NCBI RefSeq assembly: GCF_001517545.1
Contig: NZ_FBYA01000001.1
Coordinates: 344,610 to 408,609 of the forward strand
DNA from: Limnohabitans sp. Rim47
GTDB lineage: Bacteria > Pseudomonadota > Gammaproteobacteria > Burkholderiales > Burkholderiaceae_C
DNA length: 64,000 nucleotides
Reading direction: 5' to 3'
This document shows, in pieces, positions 35,616 to 44,781 of the stretch. Numbering within the stretch: position 1 is the first letter of the stretch; each line of letters opens with the position of its first letter. The position numbers were made by a program, and so were the translations under genes. The notes under the pieces were generated by a model. It worked only from the letters and a program-made list of their open reading frames with translations. It was not told where the DNA came from and did not search any database.

Positions 35616-36110
35616 TCAGGTTGGCAAGACAGGCCGCTGAGTCACGGCCTGATCGGTGTAGATCACCTCCAGCGGAAAGCGTTGCCCAGCCAGATGGTCT
35701 TCAATGCAGCGCAAGACAAGCGGGCTGCGGTGACGAGCTGAACTGTTGCGCACTTCTTCAGGCGTCATCCACAAAGTGCGGACAATGCCTTCGTCCAGGC
35801 TCAAGTGGGGCTGCAACTCACCGATGTCGCCGCAAAAAGCCATCCGCACGTAGGTGATGTCTTCCCCAGTGCTCGGGCGCTGAAAACGCGACAAATAGAG
35901 GCCAACCAATGCCGTTGGTGTGAACGGGTGGGCCGTTTCTTCCAGGGTTTCGCGTGCACAGCCATCGGCGGGTGATTCGCCCTCGTCCAGATGGCCGGCC
36001 GGGTTGTTCAGGCGCAAACCTTCTTGGGTGTGCTCTTCGATCAACAGGTAGCGGCCTTCTTTTTCGATGATGGCGGCGACGGTGACATTGGGTTTCCAGC
36101 GTTTGTCCAT
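35616..36110 (-). CDS. Nudix hydrolase, NudJ-like
   Basis: A 164-residue Nudix protein. The Nudix box reads GHLDEGESPADGCARETLEETAH: the catalytic REXXEE core is intact but the Gly near its end is replaced by Ala. The opening KPNVTVAAIIEKEGRYLLIEE, PAGHLDEGE and the C-terminal SPLVLRCIEDHLAGQRFPLEVI closely resemble NudJ (YmfB), a thiamine pyrophosphate and nucleotide pyrophosphatase. In E. coli nudJ adjoins mnmA; here a transglycosylase gene separates them. The ATG is chosen for its match to NudJ; an upstream in-frame start would add 20 residues. Confidence 0.85.
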   Translation of the reverse strand: MDKRWKPNVTVAAIIEKEGRYLLIEEHTQEGLRLNNPAGHLDEGESPADGCARETLEETAHPFTPTALVGLYLSRFQRPSTGEDITYVRMAFCGDIGELQPHLSLDEGIVRTLWMTPEEVRNSSARHRSPLVLRCIEDHLAGQRFPLEVIYTDQAVTQRPVLPT

Positions 36111-36327
36111 GACGGTGATTATGAAGTGCCCGCTGGACACGGGCGGGCTTGATGCGGGTTTTTCCGGCAAACAAATGGCATGTTTCGTTTAATATAAGAG
36201 GCTGCTGATATTCTGCTTCTGGGCGCGTCAGTTGCTTAAAAGCAGGGCTTGTACGGGTTTTGAAAATGTTGACTTGGGTTAAGCTGACGAATCGGCTATT
36301 TTTAGTGAATTGAGTGAGGAGACTTTC

Positions 36328-37935
36328 ATGCAGACAGGCGAAAACGCCCCCACGCCCCAGCGCATTGGCGTGCCGCGAGAGATTTTTTCGGGCGAAAAAC
36401 GGGTAGCTACGGTGCCCGATTCGGTGACCAAGTTGATCAAACTCGGCTTTGCCGTGGTGGTCGAGCGGGGTGCAGGTGAGCTTGCCGACCTGTCCGATGG
36501 TGCTTACATTGAGGCTGGTGCGACCATCGCGCCGAGCGCCGCAGCCCTCTGGAGCGGCAGCGACATCGTCTTCAAAGTGCGTGCTCCCACGTCGGAAGAG
36601 GTGGCGCTGATGCACGAAGGTCAGACGCTGATTGGCTTTTTGTGGCCCGCCCAAAACCCCGATTTGATGCAGCAGTTGGCAGCGAAAAAGGTCACGGCGT
36701 TGTCGATCGACGCCCTGCCGCGCACGCTCAGTCGAGCCCAGAAGATGGACGCACTGACCTCCATGGCGGGTGTCAGTGGCTACCGCGCCGTCGTGGAGGC
36801 GGCCAATGCCTTCGGCCGTTTCTTCAACGGCCAGATCACGGCCGCAGGCAAAGTGCCACCCGCCAAGGTGTTTATCGCCGGGGCCGGGGTGGCCGGTTTG
36901 GCTGCGATCGGTGCCGCTTCCAGCCTAGGGGCCATCGTGCGCGCCAACGACACCCGTGCTGAAGTGGCCGACCAGGTCGTGTCGCTGGGTGGTGAATTTG
37001 TCAAAGTGGATTACGAAGAAGAAGGCTCAGGCGGTGGCGGCTACGCCAAGGTCATGAGCGAGGGCTTTCAGGCCGCGCAGCGCGAGATGTATGCGCAGCA
37101 GGCCCGCGAGGTGGACATCATCATCACCACTGCGCTCATCCCTGGCAAACCAGCGCCCAAGCTGATCACCGCCGAAATGGTCAAGAGCATGAAGCCCGGC
37201 AGCGTCATCGTCGACATGGCGGCCGAGCAAGGCGGCAACTGCGAACTGACTGAGCGCGGCAAGGCCGTCGTCAAACACGGCGTGACCATCGTCGGCTACA
37301 CCGATTTAGCGTCGCGCATGGCGCGTCAGTCGTCCACGCTTTACGGCACCAACTTGTTCCGCTTGACCGAAGAGCTGTGCAAAACCAAAGACGGTGTGAT
37401 CAACGTCAACATGCAAGATGACGCCATTCGGGGCCTGACGGTCATCAAAGATGGCGAAATCACCTGGCCCGCACCCCCGCTGGTCGTGGCCCCCAAACCT
37501 GCGCCGAAGCCCACGGCAGCGGTGGCCGAGAAGAAAAGCGGTCATGGCCACGGCAGCAGCGGCCCGATGCCCGTCAAAACCCTCGCCATGGTATTTGGTT
37601 TGGGTGCACTGGCGTTTTGGGCCATTGGTGCCTACGCCCCGGCGGCCTTTTTGGGCCATTTCACGGTGTTTGTGCTGGCTTGCTTCATCGGCAACATGGT
37701 GGTCTGGAACGTGACCCCCGCACTGCACACGCCGTTGATGAGCGTGACCAATGCGATTTCCAGCATCATCGTGATCGGTGCGCTGGTGCAAATCTTGCCA
37801 CCCGAGGCAGGCAGCAATGGACGACCTGATCAGCTCATTCAGTGGCTGGCTTTTGCCGGCATCGTGCTCACCGCTGTCAACATGTTCGGTGGCTTTGCCG
37901 TCACCCGCCGCATGTTGGATATGTTCCGCAAATAA
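36328..37935 (+). CDS. pntA: NAD(P) transhydrogenase subunit alpha, full-length fused form
   Basis: Proton-translocating transhydrogenase component that binds NAD(H). The 535-residue protein starts IGVPREIFSGEKRVATVPDSV and includes the alanine-dehydrogenase-like Rossmann region AGAGVAGLAAIGAASSLGA and the RQSSTLYGTNLF segment. The last ~90 residues hold three or four membrane helices, so the soluble PntAA and membrane PntAB parts are fused as in E. coli. A charged, Ala/Pro/Gly-rich linker (about residues 390-415) joins them. GAGGAG lies 6 nt before the ATG. An AT-rich block at 36188-36198 upstream could be promoter but lacks a good -35 partner. Confidence 0.95.
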   Translation: MQTGENAPTPQRIGVPREIFSGEKRVATVPDSVTKLIKLGFAVVVERGAGELADLSDGAYIEAGATIAPSAAALWSGSDIVFKVRAPTSEEVALMHEGQTLIGFLWPAQNPDLMQQLAAKKVTALSIDALPRTLSRAQKMDALTSMAGVSGYRAVVEAANAFGRFFNGQITAAGKVPPAKVFIAGAGVAGLAAIGAASSLGAIVRANDTRAEVADQVVSLGGEFVKVDYEEEGSGGGGYAKVMSEGFQAAQREMYAQQAREVDIIITTALIPGKPAPKLITAEMVKSMKPGSVIVDMAAEQGGNCELTERGKAVVKHGVTIVGYTDLASRMARQSSTLYGTNLFRLTEELCKTKDGVINVNMQDDAIRGLTVIKDGEITWPAPPLVVAPKPAPKPTAAVAEKKSGHGHGSSGPMPVKTLAMVFGLGALAFWAIGAYAPAAFLGHFTVFVLACFIGNMVVWNVTPALHTPLMSVTNAISSIIVIGALVQILPPEAGSNGRPDQLIQWLAFAGIVLTAVNMFGGFAVTRRMLDMFRK

Positions 37936-37992
37936 GGATTTTGGGGGCGGCTCGTGAGCGCCACCCTCAGCCGATCAAGAAAAGACACACCC

Positions 37993-39408
37993 ATGAACTT
38001 TAACCTGGCCACGACCGCCTATTTGGGCGCAGCCATCCTCTTCATCCTCAGTCTGGGGGGCTTGTCCAACCCAGAAACTTCGCGCCGGGGCAACCTGTAT
38101 GGCGTGGTGGGCATGGCACTGGCTGTGCTGGCCACCATTGTGGGGCCACGTGTGGCTGCTGCAGGCGTTCCCTGGATCATCGCTGCTTTGCTCATTGGCG
38201 GCAGCGTGGGTCTTTATGCCGCCAAAACCGTCAAGATGACCCAAATGCCCGAGCTGGTGGCGCTCATGCACAGCTTGGTGGGCCTGGCGGCCTGTTTGGT
38301 GGGCTTTGCCAGTTATGTGGACACCTCGGTGCAGTACCAGGGAGCAGAAAAAGCCATCCACGAAGTGGAGATTTATGTCGGCATCCTGATCGGTGCGGTG
38401 ACTTTCTCGGGCTCGTTGATTGCGTTTGGCAAGCTCAACGGCAAGATCGGTGGCAAACCTTTGCTGTTGCCCGCACGCCATTGGCTGAACTTGCTCGGCT
38501 TGTTGGCCGTGGTCTGGTTTGGCCGTGAATTTGTCAATGCACACGATGTGCAAAGCGGCATGACGCCGCTGATGGTGATGACCGCGATCGCGCTGCTGTT
38601 CGGCATCCATATGGTCATGGCCATTGGCGGTGCCGACATGCCGGTGGTGGTGTCCATGCTCAACAGCTACTCGGGTTGGGCTGCTGCGGCCACGGGGTTC
38701 ATGCTCAGCAACGACTTGCTGATCGTGACCGGTGCCTTGGTAGGCTCCAGCGGGGCCATCTTGTCTTACATCATGTGCAATGCCATGAACCGCAACTTCA
38801 TCAGCGTGATCGCGGGTGGCTTTGGTGGTGGCGCCCCTGCTGCACCCAAAGCCGACGGCGCCGCAGCCGAGCCGCAAGGCGAAGTGGTGCCCGTGAGTGC
38901 CACAGAGACAGCTGAGTTGCTGCGCGAGGCTAAGAGCGTGATCATCGTGCCCGGTTACGGCATGGCCGTTGCCCAAGCCCAGCACACGGTCAACGAGATC
39001 ACCAAGACTTTGCGTGAGCGTGGTGTGACGGTGCGGTTTGGCATTCACCCCGTGGCAGGCCGAATGCCGGGCCACATGAACGTGCTCTTGGCCGAAGCCA
39101 AAGTGCCCTACGACATCGTGCTGGAGATGGACGAGATCAACGACGACTTTCCTGACACCGATGTGGTCATGGTCATCGGGGCCAACGACATTGTTAACCC
39201 GTCCGCGCAAGACGATCCGACCAGTCCGATCGCCGGCATGCCTGTGCTCGAAGTCTGGAAGGCCCGTGCCAGCATTGTCATGAAGCGCTCCATGGGCAGC
39301 GGCTACGCGGGTGTGGACAATCCGCTGTTTTACAAGGACAACAACCGCATGCTGTTTGGCGATGCCAAAAAAATGCTCGACGAAGTGCTGGTCGCATTGA
39401 GGGCATAA
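37993..39408 (+). CDS. pntB: NAD(P) transhydrogenase subunit beta
   Basis: Binds NADP(H) and forms most of the proton channel. The 471-residue protein opens with NLATTAYLGAAILFILSLGGLSNPETSRRGN, has about nine membrane helices, and the C-terminal NADP-binding domain starts near VIIVPGYGMAVAQAQH with HMNVLLAEAKVPYD and GANDIVNPSAQDDPTSPI. The ATG matches the usual PntB start; a GTG 13 codons upstream is less likely. It follows pntA by 57 bp and ends with a strong terminator preceded by tandem repeats. Confidence 0.95.
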   Translation: MNFNLATTAYLGAAILFILSLGGLSNPETSRRGNLYGVVGMALAVLATIVGPRVAAAGVPWIIAALLIGGSVGLYAAKTVKMTQMPELVALMHSLVGLAACLVGFASYVDTSVQYQGAEKAIHEVEIYVGILIGAVTFSGSLIAFGKLNGKIGGKPLLLPARHWLNLLGLLAVVWFGREFVNAHDVQSGMTPLMVMTAIALLFGIHMVMAIGGADMPVVVSMLNSYSGWAAAATGFMLSNDLLIVTGALVGSSGAILSYIMCNAMNRNFISVIAGGFGGGAPAAPKADGAAAEPQGEVVPVSATETAELLREAKSVIIVPGYGMAVAQAQHTVNEITKTLRERGVTVRFGIHPVAGRMPGHMNVLLAEAKVPYDIVLEMDEINDDFPDTDVVMVIGANDIVNPSAQDDPTSPIAGMPVLEVWKARASIVMKRSMGSGYAGVDNPLFYKDNNRMLFGDAKKMLDEVLVALRA

Positions 39409-39419
39409 GGTCGCCTTAC

Positions 39420-39473
39420 AGGGCGGAAGCCTTGCGTCAAGAGGGCGGAAGCCTTGCGTCAAGAGGGCGGAAG
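39420..39473. repeat. 22-bp tandem repeat made of the terminator's left arm
   Basis: Two perfect copies of a 22-bp unit beginning AGGGCGGAAGCC and ending GCGTCAAG stand head to tail, followed by a third partial copy AGGGCGGAAG that is the left arm of the pntB terminator. Confidence 0.9.
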
Positions 39474-39497
39474 AATCAATTCTTCCGCCCTTTTTTC
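39465..39497 (+). terminator. Rho-independent terminator of pntB
   Basis: A perfect 11-bp stem GGGCGGAAGAA / TTCTTCCGCCC with a TCAA loop is followed by seven pyrimidines, six of them T. Confidence 0.93.
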
Positions 39498-39553
39498 TTG
39501 AGCAAAAAGAAGGGGCGGATGACCTGCGCCAAGGTGCATTTTTTCGCGTAAAC

Positions 39554-39610
39554 CCTGAGGCCTTGCATGTCAGTCTGCCGTCAGATCTACGTTAGACTGA
39601 TCCTCAGGAG
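39554..39610 (+). promoter_or_regulatory. Inverted repeat that can hide the fadD ribosome-binding site
   Basis: CCTGAGG and TCAGTCT upstream pair with AGACTGA and CCTCAGG downstream, seven perfect base pairs each. The last arm shares AGG with the Shine-Dalgarno AGGAG (39606-39610), 8 nt before the ATG. It may be an RNA switch or thermosensitive fold, or the inner pair may be a DNA operator for a fatty-acid regulator. Confidence 0.55.
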
Positions 39611-39618
39611 AACTTGAC

Positions 39619-41301
39619 ATGAACTTGAATCCCGTTTGGCTGAAAAGTTACCCCGAAGGCGTTCCAGCCGACATTGATACAACCCAATACAGGTCCTTGG
39701 TGGCTTTGCTTGAGGAGAGCTTTGCCAAATACGCAGACCGTCCGGCCTACAGCTTCATGGGCAAGGACATCAGCTATGCCCAGACCGACCGGGAAAGCTT
39801 GGCCTTGGCGGCGTATTTGCAATCTTTAAGACTCAACAAAGGAGATCGCATCGCGATCATGATGCCCAACGTGCCGCAGTATCCGGTAGCCGTTGCCGCC
39901 ATCTTGCGTGCAGGTTTTGTGGTCGTCAACGTGAACCCGTTGTACACCCCGCGCGAACTCGAACACCAGCTCAAAGACTCTGGTGCCAAAGCGATTGTGA
40001 TCGTCGAGAATTTTGCTGCCACGCTCGAAAAATGCATCGCTCAAACCGCGGTTCAGCATGTGGTGCTGGCTTCTATGGGTGACCGTCTGGGTTGGTTCAA
40101 GGGCCACTTGGTCAACTATGTGGTGCGGAACATCAAGAAAATGGTGCCTGCCTTCAACCTGCCCCAGGCTGTCCGCTTTAACGATGCCTTGACCCGAGGC
40201 AAGCAGATGGCGTTCCTTCGGCCCGAGTTGTTGGCCGAAGATATTGCCGTGTTGCAATACACCGGAGGCACCACAGGCGTTTCCAAGGGAGCAGTGCTGC
40301 TGCACCGCAACTTGATTGCCAACGTCTTGCAATCCGATGCCTGGAATGAACCGGTGATGAAACGCATCCCTGTGGGTCAACAACCCACTTCGGTATGCGC
40401 TTTGCCGCTGTACCACATCTTTGCTTTCACGGTGAACATGATGCTGTCGATGCGCTCCGGTGGCAAAACCATCCTGATTCCCAATCCACGCGATTTGCCC
40501 GCTGTGCTCAAAGAGCTGTCCAAGCACACGTTTCACAGCTTTCCGGCCGTGAACACCTTGTTCAATGGCTTGGCCAACCACCCGGATTTCAACACCGTTG
40601 ACTGGTCCAACCTCAAGGTGTCGCTGGGGGGGGGCATGGCCGTGACGCCCAATGTGGCCAAGCTCTGGCTCGAGAAAACCGGCTGCCCGATTTGCGAGGG
40701 CTACGGTTTGTCAGAAACCAGTCCTTCGGCCAGCTGCAACCCGACCACCAGCACCGAGTTCACGGGCACGATTGGCGTGCCGATTCCGGGCACGTTCATG
40801 AAGCTGCTTGACGATGAGGGCCACGATGTGACTACACCCGGCATGGCCGGCGAAATCGCCATCAAGGGCCCACAAGTCATGGCGGGTTATTGGCAGCGTC
40901 CCGATGAAACGGCCAAGGTCATGACGGTTGAGGGGTACTTCAAGTCGGGTGATGTCGGCATCGTGGACGAGCGGGGTTATTTCAAGATCGTCGATCGTAA
41001 GAAAGACATGATTCTGGTCAGTGGTTTCAACGTCTACCCTAATGAAGTAGAAGAAGTCGCTTCTGCTTGTCCGGGCGTAATGGAGTGCGCGGCCATTGGT
41101 GTGCCTGATGAGAAAACCGGCGAGGCGGTCAAGTTGGTGGTGGTCAGAAAAGACCCTGCGCTGACCGATGCGCAAGTCATCGCCTATTGCCGCGAGAACA
41201 TGACCGGTTACAAGCAACCCCGTGTGGTCGAGTTTCGCGACGAATTGCCCAAAACGCCCGTCGGCAAAATCTTGCGGCGCGAGTTGCGCAACAAGGCCTG
41301 A
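39619..41301 (+). CDS. fadD: Long-chain-fatty-acid--CoA ligase
   Basis: Activates exogenous or recycled long-chain fatty acids to acyl-CoA for beta-oxidation or lipid synthesis. The 560-residue protein has the P-loop QYTGGTTGVSKGAVLLHRN, EGYGLSETSPSASCNP, the FKSGDVG motif and FKIVDRKKDMILVSGFNVYP, all typical of FadD. The ATG is supported by CAGGAG 8 nt upstream, which lies in an inverted repeat. Its own terminator follows. No transporter or other beta-oxidation gene is adjacent. Confidence 0.95.
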   Translation: MNLNPVWLKSYPEGVPADIDTTQYRSLVALLEESFAKYADRPAYSFMGKDISYAQTDRESLALAAYLQSLRLNKGDRIAIMMPNVPQYPVAVAAILRAGFVVVNVNPLYTPRELEHQLKDSGAKAIVIVENFAATLEKCIAQTAVQHVVLASMGDRLGWFKGHLVNYVVRNIKKMVPAFNLPQAVRFNDALTRGKQMAFLRPELLAEDIAVLQYTGGTTGVSKGAVLLHRNLIANVLQSDAWNEPVMKRIPVGQQPTSVCALPLYHIFAFTVNMMLSMRSGGKTILIPNPRDLPAVLKELSKHTFHSFPAVNTLFNGLANHPDFNTVDWSNLKVSLGGGMAVTPNVAKLWLEKTGCPICEGYGLSETSPSASCNPTTSTEFTGTIGVPIPGTFMKLLDDEGHDVTTPGMAGEIAIKGPQVMAGYWQRPDETAKVMTVEGYFKSGDVGIVDERGYFKIVDRKKDMILVSGFNVYPNEVEEVASACPGVMECAAIGVPDEKTGEAVKLVVVRKDPALTDAQVIAYCRENMTGYKQPRVVEFRDELPKTPVGKILRRELRNKA

Positions 41302-41341
41302 TCGCCGACCTGCGGGGTTTGTATCCCGACACACTGCCAAG

Positions 41342-41377
41342 CGGCCACACCGTTCACTTGTGGCCGTTTTTCTTTTT
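41342..41377 (+). terminator. Rho-independent terminator of fadD
   Basis: CGGCCACA pairs with TGTGGCCG across a 9-nt loop, followed by TTTTTCTTTTT; it lies just before mtnN. Confidence 0.88.
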
Positions 41378-41401
41378 GACGCATTGCACAAGGGGTGATC
41401 C

Positions 41402-42163
41402 ATGGCCGTGATCGGCATCATGAGCGCCATGCACGAAGAATTGGCGGCTGTACTGGCTTGCCTGCCAGACGAGCAGCGCGTTGCGGTGGCCGGGCGGGAG
41501 TTTTGGCTGGGTCACTGGCAAGGTCATGCAGTGGTGGCTGTGCTGTCGCGTATTGGCAAGGTGGCAGCGGCCACAACGGCCACGGTGTTGATCGAACGCT
41601 TTCATGTCGACACCCTCGTGTTCACGGGTGTGGCCGGGGGGATGGGCTCGGGTGTGCGTGTGGGCGATGTGGTGGTGGCCAACGGGTTTGTGCAGCACGA
41701 CATGGACGCTTCCCCGCTGTTTCCCCGTCATGAAGTGCCGCTGTATGGCCGAGCCCGTTTTGAGACCGATGCAAACCTCTCGGCACAACTGGCGGAGGCT
41801 GGCCAACAGGTGCTGGCGCAAGCTGCGCAGCACTTGGGTGCGGGCACTTTGGCTGAGTTTCAATTGGATTCACCCCGCGTGCACCAGGGACTGGTCATCA
41901 GTGGCGACCGATTTGTCGCAACCTCGACCGAAAGCCAGGCCTTGCGTCTGGCTTTGCCCGATGCTTTGGCTGTGGAGATGGAAGGAGCGGCAGTGGCGCA
42001 GGTGTGCCACGATTACGCGGTGCCCTTTGCCGCTGTACGCACCATTTCAGACCGGGCTGACGATGCCGCCCACACCGACTTCAATCGCTTCATTCGTGAA
42101 GTCGCCAGCCGCTATAGCCTGGCGATTTTGTCGCAATGGTTGACCAACAGGCCCCCCGATTGA
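41402..42163 (+). CDS. mtnN: 5'-methylthioadenosine/S-adenosylhomocysteine nucleosidase
   Basis: Removes adenine from methylthioadenosine and S-adenosylhomocysteine, in methionine salvage and methyl-cycle detoxification. The 253-residue protein has the start IGIMSAMHEELAAVL with the catalytic Glu, VFTGVAGGMG, and the purine site VEMEGAAVAQVCH with TISDRADDAAHTDF (catalytic Asp). It converges with corA with only 7 bp between the stop codons. Confidence 0.93.
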   Translation: MAVIGIMSAMHEELAAVLACLPDEQRVAVAGREFWLGHWQGHAVVAVLSRIGKVAAATTATVLIERFHVDTLVFTGVAGGMGSGVRVGDVVVANGFVQHDMDASPLFPRHEVPLYGRARFETDANLSAQLAEAGQQVLAQAAQHLGAGTLAEFQLDSPRVHQGLVISGDRFVATSTESQALRLALPDALAVEMEGAAVAQVCHDYAVPFAAVRTISDRADDAAHTDFNRFIREVASRYSLAILSQWLTNRPPD

Positions 42164-42170
42164 TGGCGGC

Positions 42171-43157
42171 TTACTTGAGCCAGCCGCGACGTCGGAAATA
42201 CCACATGGGCACCACGGCGCTGGCCACCATCAGGGTCAGTGCGTAGGGGTAGCCCCACTTTTGCGACAGCTCGGGCATGTACTGGAAGTTCATGCCGTAC
42301 AGGCTGGCAATCAAGGTGGGCGGCAGCAAGGCCACGCTGGCCACCGAGAAAATCTTGATGATCTTGTTCTGGTTGATGTTGATGAAACCGACCGTGGCGT
42401 CCATCAAGAAATTGATCTTGTCGAACAAAAAGGCCGTGTGTGAGTCCAGCGAGTCGATGTCGCGCAGGATCTGGCGGGCTTCTTCAAACTGCTCGGCGTT
42501 GAGCATCTTGGAGCGCATCATGAAGCTCACGGCGCGGCGTGTGTCCATCACATTGCGACGGATGCGGCCATTCAAATCTTCTTGCCTGGCAATCGCGCCC
42601 AGCACTTCTCCGGCCATGGCATCGGTCACATCGCCCGACAACACTTTTTTGCCTGCGATTTCGAGTTTGTCGTAAATGCCCTCCAGCGTGTCGGCCGAGT
42701 ATTCGGCGTCGGCGTCAAACAGCTTGAGCAGCACTTCTTTGGCGTCTTCAATCAGGCCCGGGGCGCGTCGTGCCCGCATTCGCAGCAGGCGAAACACCGG
42801 CACGTCTTCGTCGTGGATAGAGAACAGTACGCCTTGGCTTTTCAGGTTGGCGTTGTGCTGGTTCAAAATAAAGGCGCAGCGCACGGTGCGGGGCTCGTCT
42901 TCGTCTGCAATCAAAAAGTCAGAGCGAATGTGCAGCTCACCGTTGTCTTCTTCGTAGAAACGGGCTGATTCCTCAATGTCCTCGTCCATCGCATCTTCCG
43001 GGATGGACAGTCCAAAGTACTGTTTGATCCAGCGCTTTTCATCCAGTGTGGGCGACTCAAGGTCGACCCAGATGGGCTGAAAGCGGGAGAGTTCTTCCAG
43101 CGACTCGATCTCTTCCTGAAAGAGGCGGCCGTTGGCGAGTGTGAAGATGTTGAGCAT
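42171..43157 (-). CDS. corA: Magnesium/cobalt transporter CorA
   Basis: Pentameric Mg2+ channel of the inner membrane. The 328-residue protein has a long cytoplasmic N-terminal domain, the coiled helix ahead of the pore, and two C-terminal membrane helices (around IFSVASVALLPPTLIASLYG and YPYALTLMVASAVVPMWYF) separated by the selectivity motif YGMNF, with a basic RRRGWLK tail. The ATG gives the standard start MLNIFTLANGRLFQEE; an in-frame TTG upstream would add 29 residues and is unlikely. Confidence 0.95.
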   Translation of the reverse strand: MLNIFTLANGRLFQEEIESLEELSRFQPIWVDLESPTLDEKRWIKQYFGLSIPEDAMDEDIEESARFYEEDNGELHIRSDFLIADEDEPRTVRCAFILNQHNANLKSQGVLFSIHDEDVPVFRLLRMRARRAPGLIEDAKEVLLKLFDADAEYSADTLEGIYDKLEIAGKKVLSGDVTDAMAGEVLGAIARQEDLNGRIRRNVMDTRRAVSFMMRSKMLNAEQFEEARQILRDIDSLDSHTAFLFDKINFLMDATVGFININQNKIIKIFSVASVALLPPTLIASLYGMNFQYMPELSQKWGYPYALTLMVASAVVPMWYFRRRGWLK

Positions 43158-43370
43158 GGCGAATCCAAAAATGGCCAAGTGCCAAAAGTTCAAAGGGGCG
43201 GCGAAGTGTTTTTGCAGCTTTCGAACAATGGGCAGGGTGCTCAAGTCGTTCGAAAGCTACCAACTCGGGGTAGTTTCCACGGCAATGTGTCTCCAGAATG
43301 AATCGGCGGATTATCGCACCGGATGTTGGGCGGGGAGTGTTAGATTCAGGCAACTTTATTGCATTGTTCC

Positions 43371-44591
43371 ATGACACCCCATTTGACCCCTCGGCGTGAA
43401 CGCTGGCTGCTTTTTACACTGGCCGGCATCCAGTTCACCCATATTCTTGATTTCATGATCATGATGCCGCTGGGGCCGCAGTTCACGGCCCTGTTCGGCA
43501 TCAGCAATGCCCAGTTTGGCTTGTTGGTTTCGGCCTACACCTTATCGGCAGGCCTGTCCGGGCTAATGGCGTCTACGTACATAGACCGTTTCAGCCGCAA
43601 ACGCTTGCTGCTTGTGATGTACACGCTGTTTGGGCTGGCTACGCTGGCCTGTGGCTTGGCCCCTGACTATTTGGGGTTGATGGTGGCACGTGTGGCTGCT
43701 GGCTTGTTTGGCGGTGTTTTGTCCGCCTTGTCCCAGACCATCGTGGCCGATGTTGTGCCCTTCGAGCGCCGAGGCCGGGCCATGAGCGTGGTGATGACTT
43801 CGTTTTCTGTGTCCACCGTGGCGGGGGTACCTTTGGGCTTGTTTTTGGCAGCGCACTTGAGCTGGCATGCGCCCTTTTTTGGCATCGCCTTGCTGGTGGG
43901 GCTATTGGCACTCGGCGCTTGGCAAACCTTGCCCCGGCTCGATGCACACCTGCATCACCCAGAACGGACGGGTGTCTGGCGTGGCATTGGGCAGGTGCTG
44001 TCCGAGGGCAACCACCTCAAAGCCTTCGGCGTGTCGGGTTTGATGATGTTCGCCGGTTTTACGGTCATTCCTTACATCACCATTTACTTGCAGTCCAATG
44101 CCGGCATGCAAACCGCTGAAGTGCCCTGGATTTACCTGTGCGGCGGCCTAGCCACCTTGCTGAGTGCGCGTTATTTTGGGCGATTGACGGACCGGGTAGG
44201 CAAAGTCCGGGTGTTCCAGCGCCTGGCGCTGGCTGTGGCGGTGCCATTGATGGCCACCACGCTTTCGCAGGGATTGCCCTTGTGGGGCTTGCTGGTGATA
44301 TCGACCTTGCTCTTCACGGTCATGAGTGGACGCATGATTCCTGGCATGGCGATGATTTCATCGGCGGTGGAACCTCGTTTGCGCGGCACCTTCATGACCC
44401 TCAATTCGGCGGTGCAGTCGGCGGGCATGGGCTTGGCGGCCCTGCTGGCGGGCCTGATCATCGGGCGTGATGAACAGGGGCACCTCACGTTTTACTGGGT
44501 GGCGGGTTTGTTGGGGGTGGTGGCCAGTTTGCTCAGTGCTTGGCTGGCTGGGCGTTTGCGCTTGCATGGCGCACCAAGCGCTTCGAATTGA
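43371..44591 (+). CDS. MFS transporter
   Basis: A 406-residue major facilitator with twelve hydrophobic segments. After TPRRERWLLFTLAG the first helix contains THILDFMIMMPLGP, and the helix 2-3 loop reads ASTYIDRFSRKRLL (motif A). PFERRGRAMSVVM and LRGTFMTLNSAVQSAG are typical of AraJ/drug-efflux relatives. Substrate unknown. It diverges from corA over about 210 bp; the following 190 bp before hpf holds two hairpins. Confidence 0.9.
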   Translation: MTPHLTPRRERWLLFTLAGIQFTHILDFMIMMPLGPQFTALFGISNAQFGLLVSAYTLSAGLSGLMASTYIDRFSRKRLLLVMYTLFGLATLACGLAPDYLGLMVARVAAGLFGGVLSALSQTIVADVVPFERRGRAMSVVMTSFSVSTVAGVPLGLFLAAHLSWHAPFFGIALLVGLLALGAWQTLPRLDAHLHHPERTGVWRGIGQVLSEGNHLKAFGVSGLMMFAGFTVIPYITIYLQSNAGMQTAEVPWIYLCGGLATLLSARYFGRLTDRVGKVRVFQRLALAVAVPLMATTLSQGLPLWGLLVISTLLFTVMSGRMIPGMAMISSAVEPRLRGTFMTLNSAVQSAGMGLAALLAGLIIGRDEQGHLTFYWVAGLLGVVASLLSAWLAGRLRLHGAPSASN

Positions 44592-44708
44592 GTTCAACTG
44601 GAACGATAGCACCGAAAAGTCTGTTTCGAGGCAATTGTCCAGGCCAATCGGGGTTTACCTTGTGGCGCCTTGCTTTTCAATTCTTGGCGGCGCATAGTGG
44701 AGCTGAAT

Positions 44709-44753
44709 CACCCGAAAGGGTGGTTTCGGAGTCCCGCTTCGGCGGGGCTTTTT
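44709..44753 (+). terminator. Two hairpins and U tract just upstream of hpf
   Basis: CACCC-GAAA-GGGTG is followed by GTCCCGC-TTCG-GCGGGGC and TTTTT. Both loops are stable tetraloops. It lies 15 bp before the hpf ribosome-binding site, so it may end the MFS transcript or act as an attenuator in the hpf leader. Confidence 0.75.
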
Positions 44754-44781
44754 CTACCCTGCATCTATGGAGGCGACGACT

